From Fimbriiglobus ruber (GTDB lineage Bacteria; Planctomycetota; Planctomycetia; Gemmatales; Gemmataceae): 64,000 nt of DNA. Every line of letters begins with the position of its first letter. The first letter of the stretch is position 1. The notes beneath the pieces are model-generated. The model did no database searches, was not told the DNA's origin, and saw only the letters and a program-made list of their open reading frames with translations. This document shows positions 44,466-54,142 of this stretch, piece after piece. A program made the translations under genes and the position numbers. Location of the stretch: NCBI RefSeq assembly GCF_002197845.1, contig NZ_NIDE01000010.1, positions 62,001 to 126,000 of the forward strand, given 5' to 3'.

Positions 44466-44535
44466 TGGTGATCATCATCGGGAAGGAAAACACGAACAGC
44501 ACGAAAGGAAAACGCGACGGCCGTGAGGTTGAGGG

Positions 44536-45312
44536 TTATTTCCCCTTCTTCGGGTCCTTGCCCGCTTTGGCTTTCATCGACTCGCGGAAGCGGTAACTTT
44601 CGCCCGACATCTCAAAGATGTCGCATTGGTGGGTCAACCGGTCGAGCAGGGCGGCCGTCATCCGCTCGCCCTGGAACACTTGGCCCCACTCGCCGAACGG
44701 CAGGTTGCGGGTGACCAACAGGCTCCGTCGCTCGTACCGGTCGGCGAATACCTGGAACAGCAACTCGGCCCCGGCCCGGCTGAACGACAGGTACCCGCGT
44801 TCGTCCACGATCAGCAGGTCGAGGCGGTCGAGGGTGGCCCGCATCCGGTCCAACCGGTGTTCCTGCTGGGCCTTCTCCAACTGGGTGACGAGTCCGGCCG
44901 CGGTCACGAACCGGACCCGCTGGCCGGCCCGGCCGAGGGCCAGTCCGAGGGCCGTCGCCAGGTGCGTCTTCCCGGTTCCGCTCCCCCCGATCAGACACAG
45001 GTTGGTCTGTTGGTCGACCCCGGCCCCGCGGGCGAGTTCGAGGATCTTGTGCTTGGGGACGGACGGGCACGCGGTGAAGTCGAACGTGTCCCGATCCTTG
45101 ACCACCGGGAACCCGGCCGCCCGGATGCGGGCGGCGACGGCGTTGGCCGCCCGGGCCGTCACCTCGACCTCGGTCAGGCGGACCAGGTACGCGTCATACG
45201 GCTCGTTGGCGGCCGCCGCCTCACGGGCCAGCTGGTCCCACTCGGCCCGCAGGGCCGGAAGTTTGAGCGTCTTGAGGTTGGCCGTCACCAGCAGGGCGTT
45301 CGCGTCGGTCAT
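44536..45312 (-). CDS. istB: IS21-family ATP-binding helper protein, element B
   Basis: The 258-residue AAA+ protein has Walker A GGSGTGKTH and Walker B LLIVDERGYLSF. The Arg in DERG replaces the usual Leu of DELG but keeps the catalytic Asp-Glu pair. The ATG at 45312 (MTDANALL) follows GAGGAG with good spacing, so it is preferred over the ATG nine bases upstream. It is about 70 percent similar to the istB of elements A and C, and so is a separate IS21 type. Confidence 0.93.
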   Translation of the reverse strand: MTDANALLVTANLKTLKLPALRAEWDQLAREAAAANEPYDAYLVRLTEVEVTARAANAVAARIRAAGFPVVKDRDTFDFTACPSVPKHKILELARGAGVDQQTNLCLIGGSGTGKTHLATALGLALGRAGQRVRFVTAAGLVTQLEKAQQEHRLDRMRATLDRLDLLIVDERGYLSFSRAGAELLFQVFADRYERRSLLVTRNLPFGEWGQVFQGERMTAALLDRLTHQCDIFEMSGESYRFRESMKAKAGKDPKKGK

Positions 45313-46819
45313 CGGTTTCATCTCCTCGGGAGGAACGGGTTAACAAGTGGTCGAACCGGGACAAGTCGGGAAGGGCGGCGGTGGCGGCCGGCCGGGTCAT
45401 TGTCTCGGCCGACGTTCCCCGGTCGGCCTCCGCCAGACGCTCGGCGGTCGCGATGATGCGGGCGGCGTCGGGGGCACCGGCGGCCAACCCGGACGCGACC
45501 GCTTGCTCGACCCGGCCCATCGGGTGGCGGGCGAGCAACTGGAGAACGCGAATGTACGGCTTGGCCCCGGCGGATGGCCCGACCCGCTCCTCCAGAGCGC
45601 GCCGGAGGGCCGGAAGGGCGGGCGGCAACTGCCCGTCCCGGTACACGGGGGCGTGGTCGAGGGCGGCCGGCTTCCGCTCCAGGACGACCAGGAAATGTAA
45701 CGGATCGAGGATCTTGTCCCCGCGACCGTAGGACCGCGGGTGGGTCGCGATCACCTGCCCGTCGGCGACGACTGCGACCCGATCCACGTACCCTGTGACG
45801 GTGACCGGGCGGAACGCCCACCGGCGGGGGACGCTGTACGCGTTGTGGTCGAACCGCGCCGTCTGGTACTTGTCGACCATGGCCGGGTGGAACACGCACG
45901 GGTCGAACGGGCGGGCCGGGACCGGGGCGGCGGCCGCCCGCTCCCGGTCGAACCGGACCTGAACGGTCTCGGGGTTCCCGCCACACGTCCGCCCGCGGGC
46001 CGCGACACAGCACGGTCGGAGATGCGTGTTCAACGCGGCCAAGTCGACCACCTGGGGAACCGGGGTGGCCCACTGCCGCTGCAGGTCGAACACCCGGTTC
46101 TCGACCCGCGGCTTCTCCCGGGGGGTAACCGGGAGACAGAACTTCGGGGTGAACGGGTCGTGGGCCGCGAGGGCCGCGTACCGCGGGTGGACGGTCCGCT
46201 CCCGGCCGGCCAGGACGTGGACGGCGACGGTCGTTGGGTTGTCCCACCAGACTTCCGCCGGGACACACCCGAAGAACCCGAACGCCTCGACCAATCCGTG
46301 CAGGATCGCCTCAGTCCGCTCGGTCGGCAGGGCGAGAGCGAACGGGGCGTTCGAGTCACTCCAGGTGACGATCCGGACCGGAACCGATCGCCGGCCGCCC
46401 GGGAAGTCGACCGCGATGTGTCCGCAGTCGGCTTCGGCCCGTGACCCCGGGCGATGGTCGAGAGGGACGAATGTCTCCCGGCGGTCGAGGCGGCGGCCCT
46501 TCAGGTACCGCTGGACCGGGGCGTAGCTGCCGGCGTACCCGTGGTCGGCGACCAACCGGCGGAAGATCTGCTGGGCGGTGTGCCGCTGCTTCCGCGGGGC
46601 CGTCTCATCCGCGGCCAGGATCGCATCTACGATCCCGCGAACCGGATCGAACACCGGGGCCGCACGGGTGGCCGCCGGGGCCAGTGGGTCCGGGGCCGGA
46701 CCGGCCAGAACCTTGAGGATGGTCTTCGACGAGTGGTGCAGTTGGGCGGCGATCTGGCCGACGGTCAACCCGTCCCGGTGCAATTGCCGAATGCGAGCGT
46801 GCTGGTCCACCGTGAGCAT
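45221..46819 (-). CDS. istA: IS21-family transposase, element B
   Basis: The 532-residue product starts MLTVDQHARIRQLHRDGLTV. Its N-terminal helix-turn-helix is followed by an rve-type DDE core (RAEADCGHIAVDFPGG, VWWDNPTTVAVHVL) and the beta-barrel region (ARFDHNAYSVPRRWAFRPVT). It overlaps istB by about 90 bp, as usual for IS21. No frameshift is seen, so element B is the only IS21 here with both genes intact. Confidence 0.93.
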   Translation of the reverse strand: MLTVDQHARIRQLHRDGLTVGQIAAQLHHSSKTILKVLAGPAPDPLAPAATRAAPVFDPVRGIVDAILAADETAPRKQRHTAQQIFRRLVADHGYAGSYAPVQRYLKGRRLDRRETFVPLDHRPGSRAEADCGHIAVDFPGGRRSVPVRIVTWSDSNAPFALALPTERTEAILHGLVEAFGFFGCVPAEVWWDNPTTVAVHVLAGRERTVHPRYAALAAHDPFTPKFCLPVTPREKPRVENRVFDLQRQWATPVPQVVDLAALNTHLRPCCVAARGRTCGGNPETVQVRFDRERAAAAPVPARPFDPCVFHPAMVDKYQTARFDHNAYSVPRRWAFRPVTVTGYVDRVAVVADGQVIATHPRSYGRGDKILDPLHFLVVLERKPAALDHAPVYRDGQLPPALPALRRALEERVGPSAGAKPYIRVLQLLARHPMGRVEQAVASGLAAGAPDAARIIATAERLAEADRGTSAETMTRPAATAALPDLSRFDHLLTRSSRGDETDDRRERPAGDGQPQDAQTSGPAGRVGPAGP

Positions 46820-46918
46820 CCTGTTCCCCTACGAGCGGTGAAAATCCCGATCGTAGGGAGAGGCCCCGGCGTTTTCCTTTCGTGCTGTTCGTGTTTTCCT
46901 TCCCGATGATGACTACCA

Positions 46919-48457
46919 GCCCAGCAACTCGGCGTCGGCCGGGACACCGTCCGCAAGGCGATCGGGAACCCGGAGCCCCAGCCGTATACACTCGCCGCAC
47001 CCAGGTCGGCCCCAGTGTTCGGCCCGTTCCAGGCCCTCGTCGATGCGATCGTGGCTACCGATGCCACGGCCCCGCCGAAGCAGCGGCATACGGCCATGCA
47101 GATCTATCGCCGGTTGGTCGCCGAGCACCGGTATACCGGTGGCTACGACCAGGTGCGGCGATATCTCCAGCAACGACGGCTCGACCGCCGCGAGACGTTC
47201 ATTCCGCTCGACCACCCGCCCGGCCACCGGTGCGAAGCCGACTTCGGGCACATTCACGTCGACCTGCCCGACGGGCGTCGGCTCGTGCCCGTCCTGATCG
47301 TCACCTGGAGTGACTCGAACGCGCCGTTCGCCCTCGCGATGCCGACCGAGCGGACGGAAGCCGTCCTGCACGGGTTGTGCGAAGCCTTCACGTTCTTCGG
47401 GGCGGTGCCGAAGGAACTGTGGTGGGACAACCCGACGACGGTGGCCATCCACGTCCGCCGGGGCCGCGACCGCACGCTCCACCCGCGGTACGCGGCCCTG
47501 GCGTCCCACGACTCGCTGGCCCCGAAGTTCTGTCTGCCGGCGACCCCCTGGGAGAAGCCGCGGGTCGAGAACCGGGTGAAGGATCTCGAGCGGATGTGAG
47601 CGACGCCGGTGCCCCAGGTGAGTCATCTCGGGGCGCTCAACCAGCACCTGCGGCAGTGCTGCCTGTCCGCCCGCGAGCGGACGTGCGGAACGAATCACGA
47701 GACGGTCGGCGTTCGCTTCGCGCGGGACCGGGTCGCGGCCCTGGCCGTCCTGGGGCGGCCGTTCGACGCCTGCGTCATCGAGACGGGTGGGGTCGACAAG
47801 TACCAGTCCGTCGGGTTCGACGGCAACCGGTACAGCGTGCCGCGACGGTATGCCTTCCGCGCGGTCACCGTGAAGGGGTTCATCGACCGCGTCGAGATCG
47901 TCGCCGACAACCGGGTCGTGGCCACCCACGCGCGGACGTATGCGAAGCAGGAGCGGGTCCTCGATCCCCGACATTTCCTGGTCGTGTTGGAGCGCAAGCC
48001 GGCCGCCCTCGATCACGCCCCGGTCTACCGCGACTGGCAACTCCCGCCCGCCTTCCACGAACTCCGGATCCGCCTCGAAGCCCTCCTCGGTCCGCGGACC
48101 GGGTCGCGGCAGTACATCCGGGTCCTCCAACTCCTGGCCCGCTTCCCGCTCGACCGCGTCGAGCAGGCCGTCGCACTCGCCCTGGCTCGCGGCGATCCCA
48201 ATGCGACGGCGATCACCGCCGCCATCGAACGACTGTCGGACGGTGCCAACCGCGAGCGGCCGTCGGACCCGGCCACCATCACCGTGCCTCCCCCGGACCT
48301 TTCCCGCTACGACCGACTCGTACCCCATTCCCCGTTCGGAGGCGACCATGACCGAGGCGACCCCACTCCTGCTCCAGGCCAACCTGAAGCAGCTGAGATT
48401 ACCGACGATGCTGGCCGAGCACGAGAAACTGGCCCGCGAAGCGACCACCCGGAATGA
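46919..48457 (+). pseudogene. istA: IS21-family transposase, element C, 5' truncated and with a nonsense codon
   Basis: The frame enters at AQQLGVGRDTVRKAIGNPEP, so about 24 N-terminal codons are gone. The catalytic regions CEADFGHIHVDLP and LWWDNPTTVAIHV are present, including the part deleted in element A. At 47597-47599 a TGA replaces the TGG (Trp) that element A has in LERMWATPVPQ, and the frame continues open to 48457. The two lesions make it inactive. Element A is damaged at different places. Confidence 0.9.
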
Positions 48458-49133
48458 ACCCTACGACGGGTACTTGCTCCGCCTGACCGAACTCGAAGTG
48501 GCCGCCCGCACGGCCAACGCGATCGCCGCCCGCATCCGCGCGGCCGGCTTCCCGGTCGTCAAGGATCTGGACACGTTCGACTTCACCGCGCTGCCCGCGT
48601 TACCGAAGCAGAAGATCCTCGAACTGACCCGCCGCGAGTGGATCGACCAGTCCACCAACGCCTGCCTGATCGGGGGCTCGGGAACCGGGAAAACGCACGT
48701 CGCCACGGCCATCGGCCTCGCCCTCTGTCGCGTGGGGTTACGGGTGCGGTTCGTCACCGCGGCGAGCCTGGTCACCGAGCTCGAAGCCGCACAACAGCAA
48801 CACCGACTCGATCGGTTGCTCGCGAACCTGGAGCGGGTCGATCTGTTGATCCTCGACGAGTTGGGCGACCTGTCGTTCAGCCGGGCGGGTGCCGAGCTAC
48901 TCTTCCAGGTGTTCGCCGACCGGTACGAGCGGAAGAGCTTGCTGCTCACCAGCAACCTGCCGTTCAGCGAATGGGGCCAGATCTCTCAGGGCGAGCGGAT
49001 GACGGCCGCACTCCTGGATCGCCTGACCCACCGCTGCCACATCTTCGAGATGAATGGCGAAAGTTACCGCTTCCGGGAGTCGATGAAAGCGAAAGACGGC
49101 CAGACGATGAAAGCCGCCAAACCCAAGAAGTGA
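48348..49133 (+). CDS. istB: IS21-family ATP-binding helper protein, element C
   Basis: The 261-residue product is nearly identical to the istB of element A, with a few substitutions (EATTRNE, VVKDLD, GQISQGE). Walker A GGSGTGKTH and Walker B LLILDELGDLSF are intact. The ATG lies inside the istA end. The gene looks functional, so two intact istB genes of this type exist beside two broken istA genes. Confidence 0.94.
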   Translation: MTEATPLLLQANLKQLRLPTMLAEHEKLAREATTRNEPYDGYLLRLTELEVAARTANAIAARIRAAGFPVVKDLDTFDFTALPALPKQKILELTRREWIDQSTNACLIGGSGTGKTHVATAIGLALCRVGLRVRFVTAASLVTELEAAQQQHRLDRLLANLERVDLLILDELGDLSFSRAGAELLFQVFADRYERKSLLLTSNLPFSEWGQISQGERMTAALLDRLTHRCHIFEMNGESYRFRESMKAKDGQTMKAAKPKK

Positions 49134-49400
49134 TGCCCGATGAACCCCCGCCCCGTGGACTTGTTTTCGATGCCGATGTGGACCTGAATTCGATGCCGAT
49201 CACCACGCGCGAATCGTCGAGCCACTGACGCGTTGGCGTTCGAGATGACCACGCCAGAACCGTTCCCGTTCTCCGCCTTGCTGATGTTGGGCCATGCCGA
49301 AGTCTCCGTGGAGGAAACTTCGAGCTTAACCGACCACGCAAGAACGCACTTCACCGTACGGATACCAAAGAAAACTGTACTTTCCATGACTTTGTCGCTG

Positions 49401-50755
49401 TTAAGCCGCCAGGTCTAATAGCCGCTCGGCGGCGGCCTGGATTTCCGCCTCGGTCATGCCCGGCCGCAGAGCCGCCCGAATCTCTTTTCCCTGCCATTCC
49501 CGCTGCCATCCCCGCCGCTTGTCGGCGTGGCTCGGTCGCCGGGCGGCGTCGTCCCACGGAGCCGTCGCCCGATGCCCGACGAGCGTCTCCGGGGTCGCGG
49601 TCGACGCCCACGCCTCGGTCATCACGAACGTCCACAGGCACACGTGGAACGCCCCGACGTTGGCCGCGAACCGGCGGACTTGCTGGTGACCCGCGCCAAC
49701 CACTTGCTTGAGGTCGCGGAACGTGGTTTCCAGGGCGAACCGACCGGCCACCCGGGTCAGAATGTCGGCGACGGTCGCGGACGGATCGGTACAGAAGTAC
49801 GCCCGCCACCCGGTCGGTTCGTCGACCACGACGACCCGGATGGCCCCGCCGGCCGGCCGCCACGTGGCCACGAACGTCTTGTACCGCTTGGTCGTCGGCT
49901 TCCCGTACAGGACGAACGTCCCGGTCGACCACCCGCCCTTCTGGGCGGCCCGCTTGGCCAGCGACATCCGCCGGTCACCGTAGATCCGCCGCCGCCCCGC
50001 TGGCCCGGCCGCCGCGGACCCGGTTCCGTCCACAAGGCCGCGTCCGACCGCAGGCGGCTCACCACCCGGACCCCGAGGGCGATGACCGGCTTCAGGAACG
50101 GAGCCGTGGCATACGCCCCGTCGGCCACCACCCACAAGACTTTCCCCCACTCGCCCAGGCACCCGACCGCCCACCGGACGAGTTCGACGCCCATCGCGTG
50201 CTTGGTCCGGAAGACCGGCCGGTCGACCGCCGGAATGCCCGCCACGTCCTTGGCCCGGACGTACAACCGGGCGAGGAGGGGGAGGGCCGTGATCCCCCAC
50301 GTCGGGTGGGTCACGAGCAACCCGAGGACGACCCACACGTGCCCGTACACGTACGCCGACCCGGCCGGGCCGGTGGTCGGGTTGTGATGCACGCCGGCCC
50401 CCGGGACCTGCGGCCCGTACCGCTCGGTTGGGGTGTCATCGAGAGCCAGTGTCAGGGACTCGTCGGCCGCCACCAGGGGCTTCACGACGGCGTTCATGAG
50501 CCGGGTCGCACACGCATCCGTCCGCCGGCCGACGGCCGCCACGGTCGTGTCACACGACCGGAACTGGTCGCTCAACCCGGCCGCCCGAATCCACCCGGTG
50601 ACCGTCCGCCGACCCCGAGCGACGACCGCCCCGACGAACAACCGGGCCAGTCGGGCGCCGGACCGGCAATCGAGAGCCCCGCCGAGGCGGGAAAACCAGT
50701 GGCACGGGGGCGGGGTTGTGTGCGAGGATGACATGGCCGAGTCCGTTCGGGGCAT
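49401..50755 (-). pseudogene. DDE transposase (DDE_5/IS701-like), one frameshift
   Basis: The first frame (50755 on) has SLTLALDDTPTERYGPQVPG and YVYGHVWVVLG, then VLWVVADGAYATAPFLKPVI, the first two catalytic aspartate regions. Near 50010-50040 it shifts to a frame with RRRIYGDRRMSLAKRAAQKG, FVLYGKPTTKRYKTFVATW and the glutamate helix FALETTFRDLKQVVGAGHQQ. This runs to a stop at 49401. The whole is about 450 residues and complete apart from the shift. Terminal repeats were not identified with confidence. Confidence 0.75.
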
Positions 50756-51087
50756 GGGTTGGTGTCGTAACCCCCATCGTCCCGGACGGCCCGGTCTTCT
50801 GTCTACCCGAGCTCGCTACCACACTCCGTTACACAATTTCGCGGAAAGTACAGAAAGAAAAGGGAACGCAGAGGTGATAAGTCTCAAGCCCGGCAGGAGT
50901 TCCGTCCAACTTTTTGGCTTTTTGATTTCGATGAAAGGCACTATGCAACACGGCTTCTTCAACACACGGAAGTGGGGCGCCGCGAACACCATCGCCGTGC
51001 TGTTCGCGCTGCCGGGCGATTCCCACCACCTTCCTCATCTGTGGATCTATTGGGAATAATTAATAGCCAAAGTGTTCGCCTGTATAT
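50756..51087. other. No confident gene
   Basis: A plus frame ends MKGTMQHGFFNTRKWGAANT-IAVLFALPGD at 51059 and could be a cut membrane-protein start, but it lacks support. The region becomes AT-rich toward the orphan gene at 51088. Confidence 0.35.
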
Positions 51088-51708
51088 TTATATTATTTCT
51101 TTATAAATATCAAATTCTTTAAATGTACTTGGATCTAGATCATTTTTGGAAACGACGCAAAAGGAAGAATTGGCAAATTGAGCAAGCCCATAGCAAAAGA
51201 AAATAGTATCTCTCGACTCAAATTCTACCTCCAAGATTGCTTCACGGGCTAGAGTCTTTGATCGTTCATCGAAGGGGCGAACTTTATAAATTCGCACGGA
51301 GCGGATCTGTTGCCCGACCACCCTTTGAAGCGATGGCGGGCTATATTCTCGATCTGAAATTGAAATAGGAAAGAAACGAGCATTTGCGACAAGTTCAGGT
51401 AGCTCAAGCTCCCGCTCTCGTCCTTGGTCGTCTCTTTCAGCCCAAATGATTACAGAGCATCTTTTCCCATCACCATCGACGCCTATTATCCTACCGTCAT
51501 CTAATTTGATGTGTATGGTACCGAGCGATAGCGAAAATGCCTTGTCGCGATTGTTTGGCGTGTCTTTACAGACGACTTCGGGCGAGGCCTGACTATAACG
51601 AGTGATTGTGACAACGAATCGTCCAAGCAAGCCCGGAATCAGCGGACTTGCTGATGGAATATCGCCTTGAAAACAGCCTCGGTAGTGAAAAAAAGTTCTA
51701 AAATTCAT
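51088..51708 (-). CDS. AT-rich orphan hypothetical protein
   Basis: The 206-residue product starts MNFRTFFHYRGCFQGDIPSA. Its ATG at 51708 lies only six bases from the TTAG duplication of IS701-E, so the native start and promoter may have been removed. Predicted structure is mixed alpha/beta (LSLGTIHIKLDDGRIIGVDG, SVRIYKVRPFDERSKTLARE). GC is far below its neighbours and similar to the toxin and partner remnants at 0.4-4.6 kb. I do not recognise the family. An immunity protein from a polymorphic toxin locus would fit size and composition but is not shown. Confidence 0.55.
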   Translation of the reverse strand: MNFRTFFHYRGCFQGDIPSASPLIPGLLGRFVVTITRYSQASPEVVCKDTPNNRDKAFSLSLGTIHIKLDDGRIIGVDGDGKRCSVIIWAERDDQGRERELELPELVANARFFPISISDREYSPPSLQRVVGQQIRSVRIYKVRPFDERSKTLAREAILEVEFESRDTIFFCYGLAQFANSSFCVVSKNDLDPSTFKEFDIYKEII

Positions 51709-51717
51709 AGGTGTTAG

Positions 51718-53087
51718 CAGTACAGCGCAGTAATTTAATAGGATGGGAGGGAAGGATTTAGGAGGAATCACATGACCGAGCAGGAAATCGTGGGCGTCGG
51801 CCCGGCGTTCGCCCGGTATCTGGGCCGGTATCGGGACGTGTTCCGGCAAGACCGCACGGCCGCCCACTTCGACACGTATTGTCGGGGCCTGTTATCCGAC
51901 CTGCCGCGGAAATCGATCGAACCGATCGCGTTGGCGAGCGGGACGACGGTCCGTACCCTCCAGTTGTTCGTGACGACCTCGGTGTGGTCGTACGACGAGG
52001 CCCGGACGCGGTTGCACCGATTCGTGGCCGATACGCTGGCCGATCTCCCGACCGATCCCGTCGGAACGGTCGGGGTGATCGACGAGACGAGCAGCCGGAA
52101 GTGGGGGGATCACACTCCGGGCGTCCAACGGCAGTACCTGGGGTGTGTGGGCAAGGTCGACAATGGGATCGTGACCGTCCACGTGGGGGTCACCCACGGC
52201 ACCTTTCGCACCCTGTTGGACGCCGACCTGTTCCTACCCGAGTCGTGGGACGTGGACCGCGCGCGGTGTCAAGCGGCCGGCATCCCGGACACCGTCCGGC
52301 ACCACCCGAAGTGGCGGCTGGCCCTCGACCAACTCCTCCGGGCGAACACGAACGGGATCACGTTCGACGGGCTGACGTTCGACGAAGGGTACGGGGCAGC
52401 CGTCCCGCTCCTGACCGTGTTGGGCGTGATGGGACAGCGGTTCGTGGGTGAAATCCCGACGCATTTCGCCGTCCGGGACGCGGCCGGGGGCCCCTCCCGG
52501 CGGGCCGACGAGCGGTTGACCGGGGGTCACGCCGAGCGGGGGCGAGTGTACCGGTTGACCCGCCAGACGACCCGCCCGTCGGTCTGGCGGGTGGCCACCG
52601 CCATCGTCTGGGTGGCCGACCGCAAGCACACCCTGATGGTCGCCCGCAACGACGCGACCGGGGAGATCAAGTACTTCCTGACGAACGCCACGGCCGAGCC
52701 GGTGGCTCGGATTCTCGCCGTCGCCTTCCGCCGGTGGACGGTCGAGCATCTATTCCGGGTCGCCAAACAGGAAGTCGGACTGATGCACGACGAGGGGCGG
52801 GATTACACGGGGCTGATGCGGCACCGGACCCTGGCCGTGGTCGTCCTCGGATTCGTCGCCGCCCACACGGAGCGGCTCCGGGGGGAAAAACCCAGACGTG
52901 ACGATGGAGCAGGTGTGCCGGGCGCTCAACGTCCGGTGCGCGATCCTGTTCCGGCGGCGACGGGGAACCGGGGCCACCCAACATACCAGCGACGTAATTC
53001 AATACCACCAGCGGCGAAACAAGCAAGCCACCCGATCTCATAAGAAGCAGCGGCACAAACGTGTTACGTAAAATACGCGCTGTACTG
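51718..53087 (+). mobile_element. IS701-family element, copy E
   Basis: This complete 1370-bp copy has a perfect TTAG duplication (51714-51717 and 53088-53091). The right TTAG consists of the TTA duplication of IS5 copy 2 plus the first G of that IS5, so the insertion is exactly at an IS5 border, as for copy B. Confidence 0.95.
51772..53043 (+). CDS. IS701-family transposase, copy E
   Basis: The 423-residue copy has the same protein sequence as copy C (VTHGTF, FDGLTF, IPTHF, RHRTL), differing only by silent changes such as CAA for CAG. DDE motifs and AGGAGG-ATG spacing are intact. The identity with copy C implies that one derived from the other recently or that both came from one active parent. 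Confidence 0.93.
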   Translation: MTEQEIVGVGPAFARYLGRYRDVFRQDRTAAHFDTYCRGLLSDLPRKSIEPIALASGTTVRTLQLFVTTSVWSYDEARTRLHRFVADTLADLPTDPVGTVGVIDETSSRKWGDHTPGVQRQYLGCVGKVDNGIVTVHVGVTHGTFRTLLDADLFLPESWDVDRARCQAAGIPDTVRHHPKWRLALDQLLRANTNGITFDGLTFDEGYGAAVPLLTVLGVMGQRFVGEIPTHFAVRDAAGGPSRRADERLTGGHAERGRVYRLTRQTTRPSVWRVATAIVWVADRKHTLMVARNDATGEIKYFLTNATAEPVARILAVAFRRWTVEHLFRVAKQEVGLMHDEGRDYTGLMRHRTLAVVVLGFVAAHTERLRGEKPRRDDGAGVPGAQRPVRDPVPAATGNRGHPTYQRRNSIPPAAKQASHPIS

Positions 53088-53090
53088 TTA

Positions 53091-54042
53091 GAGCCTGTCC
53101 AGGAAGTACTATTTTGATGCAACTCTGTATTTGAATGGGGGATAACGCTCTTGCGGATCCATGCGATTGAGGATCAGTTGGATCGACCGCACACGGATCA
53201 TGGATTCGCTGGAACTATTCAGTCGCTCGTAATTGCGACTCAACCGCCGGGCCCGCCCGAGCCACCCGAACGTCCGCTCCACGACCCACCGCTTGGGTAA
53301 CAGGGTGAACCCCTTCGCCCCGTCCGGCCGGCGGACGATGACGAGTTCCCACCCGAGTTCCGGGTGGCCGTCCTTCCACCCGTTCAGGGTATGGTTGTGG
53401 TACTTCCCGTCGGCCCACACGACCTTCCGCCGGGGATACGCCTCACGGTCCAAGGATTCGAGTACGGTGGGGGCCGCGGCCGCGTCGTCGACGTGGCCCG
53501 CAGTCACCGCCACGGCCATCAACAGACCGAGCGTATCGACCACGATCGACCGCTTCCGGCCCTGGATTTTCTTGCCCGCATCGTACCCGTTCCCGCCCGC
53601 GTGTTCGGTCCCCTTGACCGACTGGCTGTCGATGCTCGCGGCGCTCGGGGTCCGCTCGTGACTGGGAGCATGGACCTCCCGATACCCCTCCCGGAGGACG
53701 TCCAGAAGTTCTTGCCAGGTGCCGTCGTCCCGCCACTGGGCGAAGTACTCGTACACCGTACTCTTGGCCGGGAAGTCGTGCGGGAGCATCGACCACTGGC
53801 ACCCCGATCGGTTCACGTACAGGATCGCGTTCATCACCTCCCGGAGGTCCACCGACCGGGGCCGCCCCCCCGGCCGGGCGGCGGGCAAGACGACTTGAAT
53901 GATCTCCCATTGGAGGTCGGTCAAATCCGTCGGGTACGGTTTGCGAACGGTCGCGTCCATGACCTCGCTCCTGGAGTACGAAGGAGCAACTAACTTAAAA
54001 TAGCCGCACTACTTACGGCAAGGTCACTTTTCGGACAGCCTC
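53091..54042 (-). mobile_element. IS5-family element, copy 2
   Basis: The ends GAGCCTGTCC (53091) and GGACAGCCTC (54042) are flanked by TTA (53088-53090, also 51714-51716, and 54043-54045). Length is 952 bp. It is inverted relative to copy 3, which starts 101 bp further on. Confidence 0.92.
53109..53960 (-). CDS. IS5-family transposase, copy 2
   Basis: The 283-residue product has the same motifs as copy 1 (ASIDSQSVKGTE, VWADGKYHN, VVERTFGWLG) with several substitutions (LREVMNAILYV, LLMAVAVTAG, PRRKVVWAD). It is the most diverged of the three copies. Start and length agree with the others and no lesion is seen. Confidence 0.93.
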   Translation of the reverse strand: MDATVRKPYPTDLTDLQWEIIQVVLPAARPGGRPRSVDLREVMNAILYVNRSGCQWSMLPHDFPAKSTVYEYFAQWRDDGTWQELLDVLREGYREVHAPSHERTPSAASIDSQSVKGTEHAGGNGYDAGKKIQGRKRSIVVDTLGLLMAVAVTAGHVDDAAAAPTVLESLDREAYPRRKVVWADGKYHNHTLNGWKDGHPELGWELVIVRRPDGAKGFTLLPKRWVVERTFGWLGRARRLSRNYERLNSSSESMIRVRSIQLILNRMDPQERYPPFKYRVASK

Positions 54043-54142
54043 TTAGGCTGGCTCGGCTTCATGCGGTATATCGTCCTTTGTCTGTGGCACAAGGGCATGA
54101 TGTGGGACTGAACATCGGTCGTACCCGCTCAAGGTAGACTAA

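Larger units (their letters stand above)
44466..46918 (-). mobile_element. IS21-family element B
   Basis: The ends begin TGGTGATCATCATCGGGAAG (44466) and, on the other side, TGGTAGTCATCATCGGGAAG (complement, to 46918), followed by a shared GAAAACACGAACAGCACGAA. Length is 2453 bp. The left flank is the zinc-ribbon gene and the right flank is the middle of istA of element C, with no matching duplication. A deletion or recombination must have followed insertion. Confidence 0.9.
46919..49205 (+). mobile_element. IS21-family element C, left end removed
   Basis: This is the same element type as A. The right end (49150-49205) carries the two TCGGCATCGA-type internal repeats and finishes ACCA. The left end and the first istA codons are missing and are replaced by IS21-B. 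The right flank (CGCGCGAATCG) is unrelated to other sequence in the window. Confidence 0.9.
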
